Of a DNA stretch of 41,634 nt, positions 25,025-33,251 are shown one piece after another. This stretch comes from Chloroflexota bacterium (GTDB taxonomy: Bacteria; Chloroflexota; UBA6077; SHYK01). Location: NCBI GenBank assembly GCA_035652535.1, contig DASRDP010000011.1:1-41634 (forward strand), in the 5' to 3' direction. How positions within the stretch are numbered: the stretch's first letter is position 1; every line of letters starts with the position of its first letter. Below the pieces are notes generated by a model that saw only the letters and a program-made list of their open reading frames with translations, was not told where the DNA came from and ran no database searches. The position numbers were made by a program, and so were the translations under genes.

Positions 25025-26287
25025 GTGGCATTTACCAAAGGGTTAGTCTGTCGAGAGTGCGGCGAGCTGTACGACCTCGCCCCTCTGCACGTCTGCGAGC
25101 TGTGTTTCGGCCCGCTCGAAGTCGCGTACGACTACGCTGCAATCCGCGCGGACATCTCCCGCGAAGAGATCGAGCGCGGGCCGCAGACCATCTGGCGATA
25201 TCGCAAGCTCTTCCCCGTTGACGGGCAGCCCCTCGTCGACATCCAGACGGGATGCACGCCGCTACTGCGCGCGGACAATCTTGGCCGCGCCCTCGGCCTC
25301 CGCAACCTGTACGTCAAGAACGACACCGTCAATCCGACCTTCTCCTTCAAAGACCGACCGGTCACCGTGGCCGCCACCATGGCCCGAGGCTTCGGATTCG
25401 ACACGATCGCCTGCGCCTCGACCGGCAACCTCGCCGCTTCCGTCGCCGCGCACGGGGCCCGGGCACAGATGCGGTGTGTCGTCTTCATCCCGTCCGACCT
25501 CGAGACGAGCAAGATCACGAACATCGCCGTCTACGGCCCGACCCTCGTCGCCATCCGCGGGAACTACGACGACGTGAACCGACTCTGCGCGGAGATCGCG
25601 GACCGGTACGGCTGGGCCTTCGTCAACATCAACCTGCGCCCGTACTACGCCGAAGGGAGCAAGAGCCTCGCCTTCGAAGTTGCCGAGCAGCTCGGATGGC
25701 GCGCGCCGGATACCGTGATCGTTCCCACGGCGAGCGGCGCCCTATTCACCAAAATCGCCCGCGGGTTCGAGGAGCTGGCCGAAGTCGGGTTGATCTCCCC
25801 GGCCACCCCGCGGATGGGGCTCGCGCAGGCAGCGGGCTGCGCACCCATCGTCTCCGCCCACGAGGCGAATACGATGACCATTCGGCCGGTCAAGCCTTCG
25901 ACGATTGCGAAGTCGTTGGCCATCGGGAATCCGGCCGACGGCTACTACTGCTTGAAGGTCATCAAGGAGACGAACGGCCTGGCCGGGTCCGTGACCGACG
26001 AGGAGATCGTCGCGGGGATGCGTCTGCTCGCCCAAACCGAGGGCGTGTTCGGCGAGACAGCGGGCGGGGTCAGTGTCGGCGTGCTGAAAAAGATGGCCGA
26101 GGCAGGGCTGCTCGATCCGGACGAGACGATCGTCGTCTACGTTACGGGAAATGGCCTGAAGACGCCCGAGGCCGTCGCGAGCGCGCTTCCGGAGCCCATC
26201 ACGATCGGCGCGAGCATGACCGAGTTCGACACCGCACTGGCCAAACGGGATCCGTCGTTCGAGCCCGTGATGGTCGAAGCTGGCTGA
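25025..26287 (+). CDS. Threonine-synthase-like PLP enzyme under SAM control
   Basis: A 420-residue fold-type II PLP enzyme of the zinc-ribbon threonine-synthase group (COG0498). An N-terminal four-cysteine zinc ribbon has C9, C12, C24 and C27. The PLP lysine is K109 in NPTFSFKDRP, and the phosphate site follows in ASTGNLAAS. The start is GTG 25025 with GGAGAGG five bases upstream; the frame extends left to an ATG at 24920, but that lies inside the riboswitch. It differs from the genuine thrC in this window ([10 protein letters not shown], no zinc ribbon). SAM control and the NIL and MoaD neighbours argue for homocysteine or methionine synthesis, probably from O-phosphohomoserine. Activity as a second threonine synthase is the alternative. 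Confidence 0.9.
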   Translation: MAFTKGLVCRECGELYDLAPLHVCELCFGPLEVAYDYAAIRADISREEIERGPQTIWRYRKLFPVDGQPLVDIQTGCTPLLRADNLGRALGLRNLYVKNDTVNPTFSFKDRPVTVAATMARGFGFDTIACASTGNLAASVAAHGARAQMRCVVFIPSDLETSKITNIAVYGPTLVAIRGNYDDVNRLCAEIADRYGWAFVNINLRPYYAEGSKSLAFEVAEQLGWRAPDTVIVPTASGALFTKIARGFEELAEVGLISPATPRMGLAQAAGCAPIVSAHEANTMTIRPVKPSTIAKSLAIGNPADGYYCLKVIKETNGLAGSVTDEEIVAGMRLLAQTEGVFGETAGGVSVGVLKKMAEAGLLDPDETIVVYVTGNGLKTPEAVASALPEPITIGASMTEFDTALAKRDPSFEPVMVEAG

Positions 26288-26303
26288 GGCGGCGGTCCCA
26301 GCG

Positions 26304-26546
26304 ATGGCGAAGCGGCGGATCAGGCTATTCTTCCCCGCGAACCTCATCACCGAGCCGGTCGTCTACACGATGGGCAAACGATTCGAGGTCGTGACGAACA
26401 TTCGCGGCGGCGAGATCTCCGCGGATTCCGGCTGGCTCTATCTCGAGGTGTCCGGGGATGATGCGGAGATCGATCGCGCCATCGCCTGGGCCATCGAGAC
26501 CGGCGTCCGCGTCGATCCGGTCGAGGGCGACATCATCGCAGGGTGA
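26304..26546 (+). CDS. NIL-domain protein
   Basis: An 80-residue protein made only of a NIL domain (ACT-like, alpha/beta). RIRLFFPANLITEPVVYTMG begins the domain, and FEVVTNIRGGEI and SGWLYLEVSG are the other two strands. NIL domains occur at the C-terminus of the methionine importer ATPase MetN and in archaeal homocysteine-forming proteins, where they are linked to methionine or sulfur amino acids. It starts 16 bases after the PLP enzyme gene and precedes the MoaD-like gene by 14 bases, so all three share the SAM-controlled transcript. Here it may sense methionine or assist sulfur transfer. Confidence 0.9.
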   Translation: MAKRRIRLFFPANLITEPVVYTMGKRFEVVTNIRGGEISADSGWLYLEVSGDDAEIDRAIAWAIETGVRVDPVEGDIIAG

Positions 26547-26560
26547 CCTGGAGGCAGAGC

Positions 26561-26836
26561 ATGAGTATTCGCGTACGAATCCCCACGCCGCTGCGGACCC
26601 TCACCGGCGGGCAGGCCGACGTGGCCGCGGACGGCGCGGACGTGGCATCGTGCCTCACGGATCTCGATGCGCACTTCCCCGGCATCGCCAAGCGGATTCT
26701 CGACGACGGCGGCGAGGTGCGTCGATTCGTCAACCTGTTCGTCAATGGAGAGGACATCCGATTTCTGCACGGGACCGAGACGAAGCTAAAGGCGGGCGAC
26801 GAGCTCTCGATCGTCCCGGCCATGGCCGGCGGCTAG
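26561..26836 (+). CDS. MoaD/ThiS-family sulfur-carrier protein
   Basis: A 91-residue ubiquitin-fold protein with the terminal Gly-Gly (PAMAGG at the end) required for thiocarboxylate formation. The fold pattern is clear: IRVRIPTPLRTLTGG, a helix, NLFVNGEDIRFL, and GDELSIVPA before the tail. ATG 26561 has GGAGG six bases upstream. In CysO/CysM-type systems such a protein, activated by an E1-like enzyme, hands sulfide to a PLP enzyme. No MoeB/ThiF-like activator is visible here, and no molybdopterin or thiamine gene is adjacent, so the PLP enzyme two genes upstream is the likely partner. Confidence 0.93.
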   Translation: MSIRVRIPTPLRTLTGGQADVAADGADVASCLTDLDAHFPGIAKRILDDGGEVRRFVNLFVNGEDIRFLHGTETKLKAGDELSIVPAMAGG

Positions 26837-26845
26837 CTCGGCCCC

Positions 26846-27601
26846 TTAGTACATCGCCTCGCCCCCGGCAACGACGATCATCTGGCCCGTCACGAAGGCG
26901 CTGAGGTCCGACAGGAGATATAGTGCCGTCCCGACCAGATCGCCCGGCAGCTCGACGCGCGCCAGCGCGCGAATGCCCACATTCCGCTGCCGCATCTTCA
27001 GCGTCTCCTCGTCCGGGTTGGCCTCGCTGAGCGTCGATCCGGGCGCGATCGTGTTCACGCGGATGTTATCCGGACCCAGCTCCCGCGCCAGGACCCGGCT
27101 GAACCCGATGACCGCCGCCTTCGACGCCACATAGTGGATCCGTGTCGCGCTTCCGCTCAGTACCGTGCTCGATGAGATGTTGACGATGCTTCCGTGCTTA
27201 CGCTCCTGCATCGCCGGAGCCACCGCGCGGCAGCAGAGCCACATCCCCTTGACGTTCACCTCCATCGTCCGATCCCATTCGTCCTCGCTGATCTCCTGGA
27301 AGCCGACGCGCGAGATCGGGACCGTGGCGAAGATCGCGGCATTGTTGATGAGTCCGTCGATCCTGCCGAAGCGATCGACGGCCGCCTTCGCCATCTCCTG
27401 ACAGCTCGACAAACGGGAAACGTCCGCCTGCACGGCGATCGCCCGATGGTCGCCAATCTCCTCGGCCACGCTGTCGGCGGCGGCGCCGTCGATGTCCGCG
27501 ACGACGACCCTACCGCCCTCTTGCGCGACGCCGAGGCAGTAGGCCCGGCCGATTCCGTGTCCACCTCCGGTAACGATGACGACGCGGTCTTCCAGCAGCA
27601 T
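26846..27601 (-). CDS. Short-chain dehydrogenase/reductase
   Basis: A 251-residue classical SDR. The coenzyme motif TGGGHGIG is at 11-18, NNAAIFA replaces the usual NNAG, the serine lies in NISSS (about residue 143), and the catalytic pair is Y157 and K161 in HYVASK. An aspartate at the end of strand 2 (VVADID) favours NAD(H). I start at ATG 27601, where GAGGAG lies six bases upstream; an earlier start would add MIGFETEESE. The substrate is not evident. It converges with the MoaD-like gene after 10 bases and follows lhgO on the same strand. Confidence 0.9.
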   Translation of the reverse strand: MLLEDRVVIVTGGGHGIGRAYCLGVAQEGGRVVVADIDGAAADSVAEEIGDHRAIAVQADVSRLSSCQEMAKAAVDRFGRIDGLINNAAIFATVPISRVGFQEISEDEWDRTMEVNVKGMWLCCRAVAPAMQERKHGSIVNISSSTVLSGSATRIHYVASKAAVIGFSRVLARELGPDNIRVNTIAPGSTLSEANPDEETLKMRQRNVGIRALARVELPGDLVGTALYLLSDLSAFVTGQMIVVAGGEAMY

Positions 27602-27635
27602 CTCCGACTCCTCTGTCTCGAACCCGATCACGCGA

Positions 27636-28832
27636 TTATTGAGTAACGGCGTCGAGGGCGTCCGCGATCATGGCCCCGATGGCGAGCGACGCCGTCGCCG
27701 CCGGCGAGGGCGCATTGCGGACGTGGAGCACGCCGGCCGCCGTGTTCACGACAAAATCGTCCACGAGCTTCCCGTCGCTCGAGAGCGCCTGCGCGCGCAC
27801 GCCCGAGGGGCCTGGCTGGAGATCCACTTCCTTGAGCTCCGGAACGTACGCGCGCAGCGACGCGAGAAAGGCCGCCTTGTTGTAATCGCGCCACATCTCC
27901 GCGAGCCCGGTGCGCCAGTAGCGCACGGCAAGCTTGCGAAAACCCGGGAACCCGAGCGCCTCGGCGAGGTCGCCGGGCGCGAAATCGGTGCGCCGATACC
28001 CTTCGCGCGCGAAGGCGAGGACGGCGTTCGGGCCGAGCCACACGTCGCCGTCGATGCGACGGGTGAAGTGCACGCCGAGGAACGGGAAGGCCGGGTCCGG
28101 AACCGGATAGATCAGGCTGCGCACCAGTTGCCGCCGCTCGGGCGGCAGCACGTAGTAATCGCCGCGGAAGGGAACGATGCGGGGGTCCTTCGGCGCGCCG
28201 GTGAGGGCCGCGATCCGATCGGCGTACAGGCCCGCGCACGCCACGACCCGGCTCGCCTCAACATCGCCGCTCGTCGTCCGGACAACCACGCTCCTGGCGG
28301 TACGCTGAAACCCCAGCACCTCGTGGCGCGTCGCGATCGTGCCGCCCGCCGCCCGCACGTCGTCGGCATAGGCTGCGGCCACCCGGCCGAAATCGATGAT
28401 GCCCGTCCTGGGCGACCACAGCCCCTGGATCCCCACGACGTGGGGCTCCAGCTCGCGAATACGCTCCGGGCCGATTCGCTCCAGCCCAGGCACGCCATTC
28501 TCGATGCCCCGTCGATGCAGCTCCTCAAGGCGGGGAATCTCATCCTCGTTCCGAGCGACGATGACCTTGCCGCACTCCTCGAACGGGATCCCGCGGTCGA
28601 GGCAATACCGCTTGAGGGCAGCCGCCCCCGCAACGCAGGCGCGCGCTTTGACCGAGCCCGGCGCGTAATAAATGCCGGAGTGGATGACGCCGCTATTATG
28701 GCCTGTCTGGTGGCGGCCGAGCTCCGGCTCCTTCTCCAGCACCGTGAGCGACGTCTCGGGATGCCGGAGCAGAACCTCCCGAGCGGCGGCCAGCCCGATG
28801 ATGCCCGCCCCGATGATCGCAACGTCGAACAC
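27636..28832 (-). CDS. lhgO: L-2-hydroxyglutarate oxidase-type FAD oxidoreductase
   Basis: A 398-residue FAD enzyme of the DAO fold. The Rossmann motif GAGIIGLAAA is at residues 8-17. The LhgO signature is present in full: GRHQTGHNSGVIHSGIYYAP, then GSVKARACVAGAAAL. The core GLWSPRTGIIDFGRVA and the C-terminal motifs HFTRRIDGDVWLGPNA fit the family. Homologues oxidise L-2-hydroxyglutarate to 2-oxoglutarate, passing electrons to the membrane quinone pool. The SDR follows after about 34 bases, so the two may form a small operon for a hydroxyacid. Confidence 0.92.
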   Translation of the reverse strand: MFDVAIIGAGIIGLAAAREVLLRHPETSLTVLEKEPELGRHQTGHNSGVIHSGIYYAPGSVKARACVAGAAALKRYCLDRGIPFEECGKVIVARNEDEIPRLEELHRRGIENGVPGLERIGPERIRELEPHVVGIQGLWSPRTGIIDFGRVAAAYADDVRAAGGTIATRHEVLGFQRTARSVVVRTTSGDVEASRVVACAGLYADRIAALTGAPKDPRIVPFRGDYYVLPPERRQLVRSLIYPVPDPAFPFLGVHFTRRIDGDVWLGPNAVLAFAREGYRRTDFAPGDLAEALGFPGFRKLAVRYWRTGLAEMWRDYNKAAFLASLRAYVPELKEVDLQPGPSGVRAQALSSDGKLVDDFVVNTAAGVLHVRNAPSPAATASLAIGAMIADALDAVTQ

Positions 28833-28900
28833 GAAACCTCCCGGCGCACGCGCGCGATGGCGCGCGGCTGACGCTCGGAATCGTCAACGGCCTGTTGGGC

Positions 28901-30625
28901 CTATTCTGCCCAGGACCAGGTGTGAATGTCCCACCCCATCACGGCGCCCGGGACAACGAGCTGCGGCCCTTTGAGCGCAGATACCGCCGCCATCGGCTGG
29001 GTGGCGAAGAAGAGGCTGATCGACGGCGCATCATCCGTGTAGATCTTCAGCATCTGCGCGATCTGTCGAATCCGCTCCCCTCGATCAAGCGTGCTGTTGA
29101 ATTGCTCCACGAGGCGATCGTAGTCAGGATTGGAATAGCCGCCCCGGTTACCGCCGCTCCAGCGATTTGCCGGGCCGGGGATATGGCTGGTGACCTGGTC
29201 GATGAGGGCGGGCTCGCCAAGACCGGTGCTGTGGGTGAACATGGATGGAAAGGTCGCGCGCATCTGCGGGTCCTGCGCCTGGGCCGCCGGGAGCACAGCC
29301 TCGGCCATGTCGAAGCCCGCCTGCCGCCACTGAGCCGCGAGGGCGGACATCTCAGACTCGAACTCGGCGGACGCGTTCGTCTTGATCTCGAGCGTCAGCC
29401 GCCCTTCGGGGCCCGCGAAGGATTCTCCCGCCGTCTTGCGGAAGCCTGCCTCGCCCATGAGCTGATCGCTCTGGCGGAGGTCGAAGGGATACTTCGTCAC
29501 GGAGGGCTCGATCTGCGGATAGTAGTCGACCATGGGCGGGATCATGGACTCGGCGACGATTCCCTCGCCGTCGTAGATCGCATCGTTGATGGCGCGCTTG
29601 TCCAGGGCAAAGCTCAGGGCGCGTCGTACGCGCGCGTCGAGGATGGCGCGCGGGTTCGCCAGATCGGGGCGAAGCTGGAACTTGGTCGCACGCCACTGAT
29701 TCGGATGAAGCAGCACGGTCCCGCCCTGGGTCGGCTCCCACTGGTGCTTGAGGGTCACCGCCTGGGTGAACCCAAGGGAGAGATCCGCGGAAAGTTGGAC
29801 CTCGCCGGCCAGGATGCTGGCGAGCGTGGTATTCGCGTCGCCGATGAACAGGAGCTTGAGCCGCGAGATCTTTGGCGCCCCGAGGGCGTGGCCGTCGAAC
29901 GCCGATGCCTCGATGAAGGCCCCGGGCTCCCAGCGCTCCAATCGAAATGGACCGAGACCCACGAACTCGCGCGTCCAGTACGCGGACGCCACAAACGCGT
30001 CCAGCGTCTGCTGCTGAAACTGCGCCTCCAGGATGCGGCGTGGAAGGGGTGGGAACGCGTCCTCGACGAGCAGGTTGGCGTCTGGATACGGACGGAGCCA
30101 GCGAACCACGACCGTCGAGGCGTCTGGAGCGAGTACGTCCTCCATCTGGTTGAGAGGCGCTGAGTTCGCGAACCCGAGATCTGGCGTGCGATACACCTGC
30201 CACGCGAACAGGAAGTCGTCGGACGTCAACGGGCTTCCGTCGTGCCAGCGGAGATTTGGGCGAAGGTGGTACGTCGTCTCCATGTGGCCGTCCGGCTCCA
30301 CTGTCCAGCTTTCGGTGTTGAGCTGCGGCACCGCATCCGCCAGGTAGGGGATCGGCGTCCCCTGCTGGTTCTCAATGGAAAGCTCGGCATTGAAGAGCCG
30401 CTTGACGAAGTGCAGGGAAACACCGACCTGGCGCGGGCCCTTGGCGGCGATGCTCTCCGGCTCGACCCGGACGGCCGCGACGAGGGTCCGCGTTGACGCC
30501 GTGCTGGTCCCGGGCACCGCTGAGGCGGCGGGCGGTTGAGTGGCGGCTGGTCCGGCGCACGCGGCAGCGACGATTACCGAGATGGCTGCCAAGAGGAAAC
30601 GGGGGCGGGAAGCGTCAGGTCGCAC
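28901..30625 (-). CDS. ABC transporter substrate-binding lipoprotein, family 5
   Basis: A 574-residue SBP_bac_5 protein. The GTG start at 30625 has AAAGG seven bases upstream and gives a lipoprotein signal (RFLLAAISVIVAAACAG, acylated Cys at about residue 23). Family features are LRPNLRWHDGSPLTSDDFLF, GLGPFRLERWEPG and RALSFALDKRAINDAIYDGE. The mature chain starts with a Ser/Thr/Pro/Ala linker typical of surface lipoproteins. Again no permease or ATPase genes are adjacent. The frame further left is antisense noise. Confidence 0.9.
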   Translation of the reverse strand: MRPDASRPRFLLAAISVIVAAACAGPAATQPPAASAVPGTSTASTRTLVAAVRVEPESIAAKGPRQVGVSLHFVKRLFNAELSIENQQGTPIPYLADAVPQLNTESWTVEPDGHMETTYHLRPNLRWHDGSPLTSDDFLFAWQVYRTPDLGFANSAPLNQMEDVLAPDASTVVVRWLRPYPDANLLVEDAFPPLPRRILEAQFQQQTLDAFVASAYWTREFVGLGPFRLERWEPGAFIEASAFDGHALGAPKISRLKLLFIGDANTTLASILAGEVQLSADLSLGFTQAVTLKHQWEPTQGGTVLLHPNQWRATKFQLRPDLANPRAILDARVRRALSFALDKRAINDAIYDGEGIVAESMIPPMVDYYPQIEPSVTKYPFDLRQSDQLMGEAGFRKTAGESFAGPEGRLTLEIKTNASAEFESEMSALAAQWRQAGFDMAEAVLPAAQAQDPQMRATFPSMFTHSTGLGEPALIDQVTSHIPGPANRWSGGNRGGYSNPDYDRLVEQFNSTLDRGERIRQIAQMLKIYTDDAPSISLFFATQPMAAVSALKGPQLVVPGAVMGWDIHTWSWAE

Positions 30626-30959
30626 AGTTCTACCTTTCGGGAGGGTCGCCTTCGCGGGCTCGGTCGCGGATAGATGGGTACGCGACGAGCCGTCCACGCA
30701 TGATGGATTATCGACGAAACGCGGCCGCGCAATCAGGCAGCCCGGCGCCGGTCGAAGCGAGCGCATCCCTTTTGGCTCAAGCCGCGGTCCCGAAGCAGAA
30801 ACCTGCGAAATCCGGACACCGTTTCCCCCCTTGCGCTCAGTTTTGCGGAGCGCGACCGCAGCACGGCCCGAACAATGGCTGATGGCATCAGACTCGCCCG
30901 CTATTTGCCCGTAGCCTCGCGCGGGCGCAACAATGGCCCAGCAGCAAACGGAGCGTGGC
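30626..30959. other. Divergent spacer between the binding protein and the molybdenum hydroxylase
   Basis: This 334-bp region separates two divergently read genes and should hold both promoters. I find no good -35/-10 pair. A GATAAT-like box at 30704-30709 on the minus strand is the best candidate, lacking a -35. Nothing else is recognisable. Confidence 0.35.
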
Positions 30960-33251
30960 ATGGCGGCAACAACGGCGTTTCAGGTCATCGGCAAGCCCAT
31001 CCCTCGCGTCGAGGGGCCGGCGAAGGTCAGCGGCGCGGCGACCTATCCGGCTGACATAACCCTCGCGGACATGCTGTGGGCAGCCAACGTGCGCAGCCCG
31101 TACCCACACGCGCACATCGTGTCCATTGACGTCGCGCCCGCACGCGCCATTCCCGGCGTCCGCGTTGTGCTCACCGCACGCGATGTGCTGAATCGACGCA
31201 CCGGCCGCGTGCTGAAGGACCTGCCACTCCTGTGCGAGGACGTGGCCCGTTTCGTCGGCGACAAGGTGGCGGTCGTCGCCGCCGAGACACCGGACGCCGC
31301 AGAAGAGGCGGCGCTCGCAGTCCAGGTCCAGTACGAGGAGCTGCCAGCCGTCTTCGACCCCCTGCAGGCGATGCTCCCGGGCGCGCCCCTCGTTCACCCT
31401 GATGCGCGATCGTACGCGGGCTTCCCGGCGACGCCCGATATTCCGAACGTCTGTGGTTACCGCACTCACCGCCGCGGTGATCCGGACGCAGCGTTCGCAT
31501 CGGCGGATGTCGTCCTCGAGCACACCTTCACGACGCCGCTCACGCATCAGGGGTACCTCGAGCCCCACGCCTGCGTGGTCCGCGTCGGCCCGTCTGCGGA
31601 CGGCGCCGAGCGCGTCGACGTCTGGCCCTCCCACAAGCTGCCGTACACGCTCCGCGAGCAGCTCGCCGAGCTGACCGATCGCCCCGAGCACGACTTCGTC
31701 ATCCATCCCATTACGGTCGGCGCCGACTTCGGGGGGAAGGGGAGCCCGGCCGACGTCCCCATGGCCTACCACCTGTCCCGCATGACGGGCCGGCCCGTCA
31801 AGTTCGTCGCGCGCTCGACTGCTGACCTGGCTTCGGCCACCCATCGGCATCCCTCCATCGTCCGAGTACGGACCGGGTTGACGCGCGAAGGCGCCATCGT
31901 CGCGCGCGACGTGCGGATCGTCTACAACACCGGCGCCTACGGCGCGCTCAAGCCCAGCGAGGATGGAATGCTGACGGGCGCCGACTACGCCGCCGGCCCG
32001 TACGCGGTTCCGAACCTTCGGATCGAGGCCTTTTGCGTCTACACCAACCTGCCACCCTCCGGATACATGCGCGCGCCCGGCCACCCGCAGGTCGCGTTCG
32101 CCGTCGAGGCCCACACGGACCTCCTGGCGCGCGCGTTTGGGATGGATCCTCTCGAATTCCGAATTCGAAATGCGGCGCGGACGACGGGGGAGGGCGCCGC
32201 GTCCCTCGTGCCCACGGTCCTCGACGCGGCCGTGCGCGCTCTCGACCTCCAGCCCTCGAGCCCACGGGTTGGGCTCGGAGCCTCATCCCCGGCGAATTCG
32301 GGCGTCCTCCGTGGCCGCGGCATCGCGCTGTGCGAGCGCGGCGTGGGCTTCGGTGAGGGCAGCTCCGACGTGACGCTGAACCCCAACGGGACCATCACCG
32401 TCGTGACCGGCCTCCCGGACAACGGCACCGGCGCTCTGACGGTGGTGGCCCAGGTCGTCGCTGAGGAGTTCGGTGTGCTGGCCGACCGAGTCCTCCTCGT
32501 TCGCGGAACGACGGACGCGCTGCCCATCGACGTCGGCTCCGCGGCCGACCGCATGACGAACGTCGCCGGCCACGCCGCGATCGCCGCGTCGTCCGCCGTG
32601 AAGGAGAAGCTTGCGCCGCTGGCCGCGGCGATGCTCGGCGCGGAGTCGGCGGCCTGGGCGCCGGCGACGGCTGAGCGGTCCAGCGGCTGGACGAGCCCCG
32701 ACGGCGGGTTCGTCTCGCTGGAGGAGCTGGCCGCGGAGATGCTCCCCGGCGACGGGGGAGCCGGCCATGCACAGGTGACGATCAAGCGGCCCAAGACCAC
32801 CGACCGACATTGCTGCGCGCAGATCGCCGAGGTGGAGGTGGACTCCGAGACGGGCCAGGTGCGTATCGCCCGAATGACGACCGTCCAGGACACGGGAACC
32901 ATCGTCAACCCCATCGGCCATCAGGGGCAGATCGAGGGCGGGCTGGTTCAGGGCCTCGGGTATGCCACGATGGAAGAGATGTCGGCGGAGAGCGGGCGCA
33001 TCACCAACGCCCACCTGGGCGACTACAAGCTCCCCACGATGCGCGACGTGCCTCAGCTCGTCACGGTCAACGTCCCCTCCGAGGGGCCTGGGCCTTTCCA
33101 CGCCGGGAGCATCGGAGAAATGCCCTGCGTGCCCACGGCGGGCGCCATCGCAAACGCGGTGGCGGACGCCATCGGCGCACCGATCTTCGATCTCCCACTC
33201 ACGCCCGAGCGCGTGCTGGAGGCGATCGAGACCCGAGGACGCCCGTCGTGA
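30960..33251 (+). CDS. Molybdopterin-binding subunit of a xanthine-dehydrogenase-family hydroxylase, lone
   Basis: The 763-residue protein is the large molybdenum subunit of the XDH/CoxL family. The first domain (VIGKPIPRVEGPAKVSGAAT) is the aldehyde-oxidase a/b-hammerhead. VGADFGGKG is the Mo-site loop, and SGYMRAPGHPQ corresponds to the family's YRGAG/PE region. The catalytic glutamate is in GSIGEMPCVP at about residue 720. No FAD or 2Fe-2S subunit gene is next to it, so it either pairs with subunits elsewhere or is an orphan. I start at ATG 30960 because GGAG lies six bases upstream; ATG 30933 has no ribosome site. It overlaps the next gene by four bases. Confidence 0.9.
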   Translation: MAATTAFQVIGKPIPRVEGPAKVSGAATYPADITLADMLWAANVRSPYPHAHIVSIDVAPARAIPGVRVVLTARDVLNRRTGRVLKDLPLLCEDVARFVGDKVAVVAAETPDAAEEAALAVQVQYEELPAVFDPLQAMLPGAPLVHPDARSYAGFPATPDIPNVCGYRTHRRGDPDAAFASADVVLEHTFTTPLTHQGYLEPHACVVRVGPSADGAERVDVWPSHKLPYTLREQLAELTDRPEHDFVIHPITVGADFGGKGSPADVPMAYHLSRMTGRPVKFVARSTADLASATHRHPSIVRVRTGLTREGAIVARDVRIVYNTGAYGALKPSEDGMLTGADYAAGPYAVPNLRIEAFCVYTNLPPSGYMRAPGHPQVAFAVEAHTDLLARAFGMDPLEFRIRNAARTTGEGAASLVPTVLDAAVRALDLQPSSPRVGLGASSPANSGVLRGRGIALCERGVGFGEGSSDVTLNPNGTITVVTGLPDNGTGALTVVAQVVAEEFGVLADRVLLVRGTTDALPIDVGSAADRMTNVAGHAAIAASSAVKEKLAPLAAAMLGAESAAWAPATAERSSGWTSPDGGFVSLEELAAEMLPGDGGAGHAQVTIKRPKTTDRHCCAQIAEVEVDSETGQVRIARMTTVQDTGTIVNPIGHQGQIEGGLVQGLGYATMEEMSAESGRITNAHLGDYKLPTMRDVPQLVTVNVPSEGPGPFHAGSIGEMPCVPTAGAIANAVADAIGAPIFDLPLTPERVLEAIETRGRPS

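Noticed and set aside
27576-30163. Long plus-strand open frames over lhgO and the SBP gene
   Set aside because: Same shadow effect; no motif, and the true genes on the minus strand are unmistakable.
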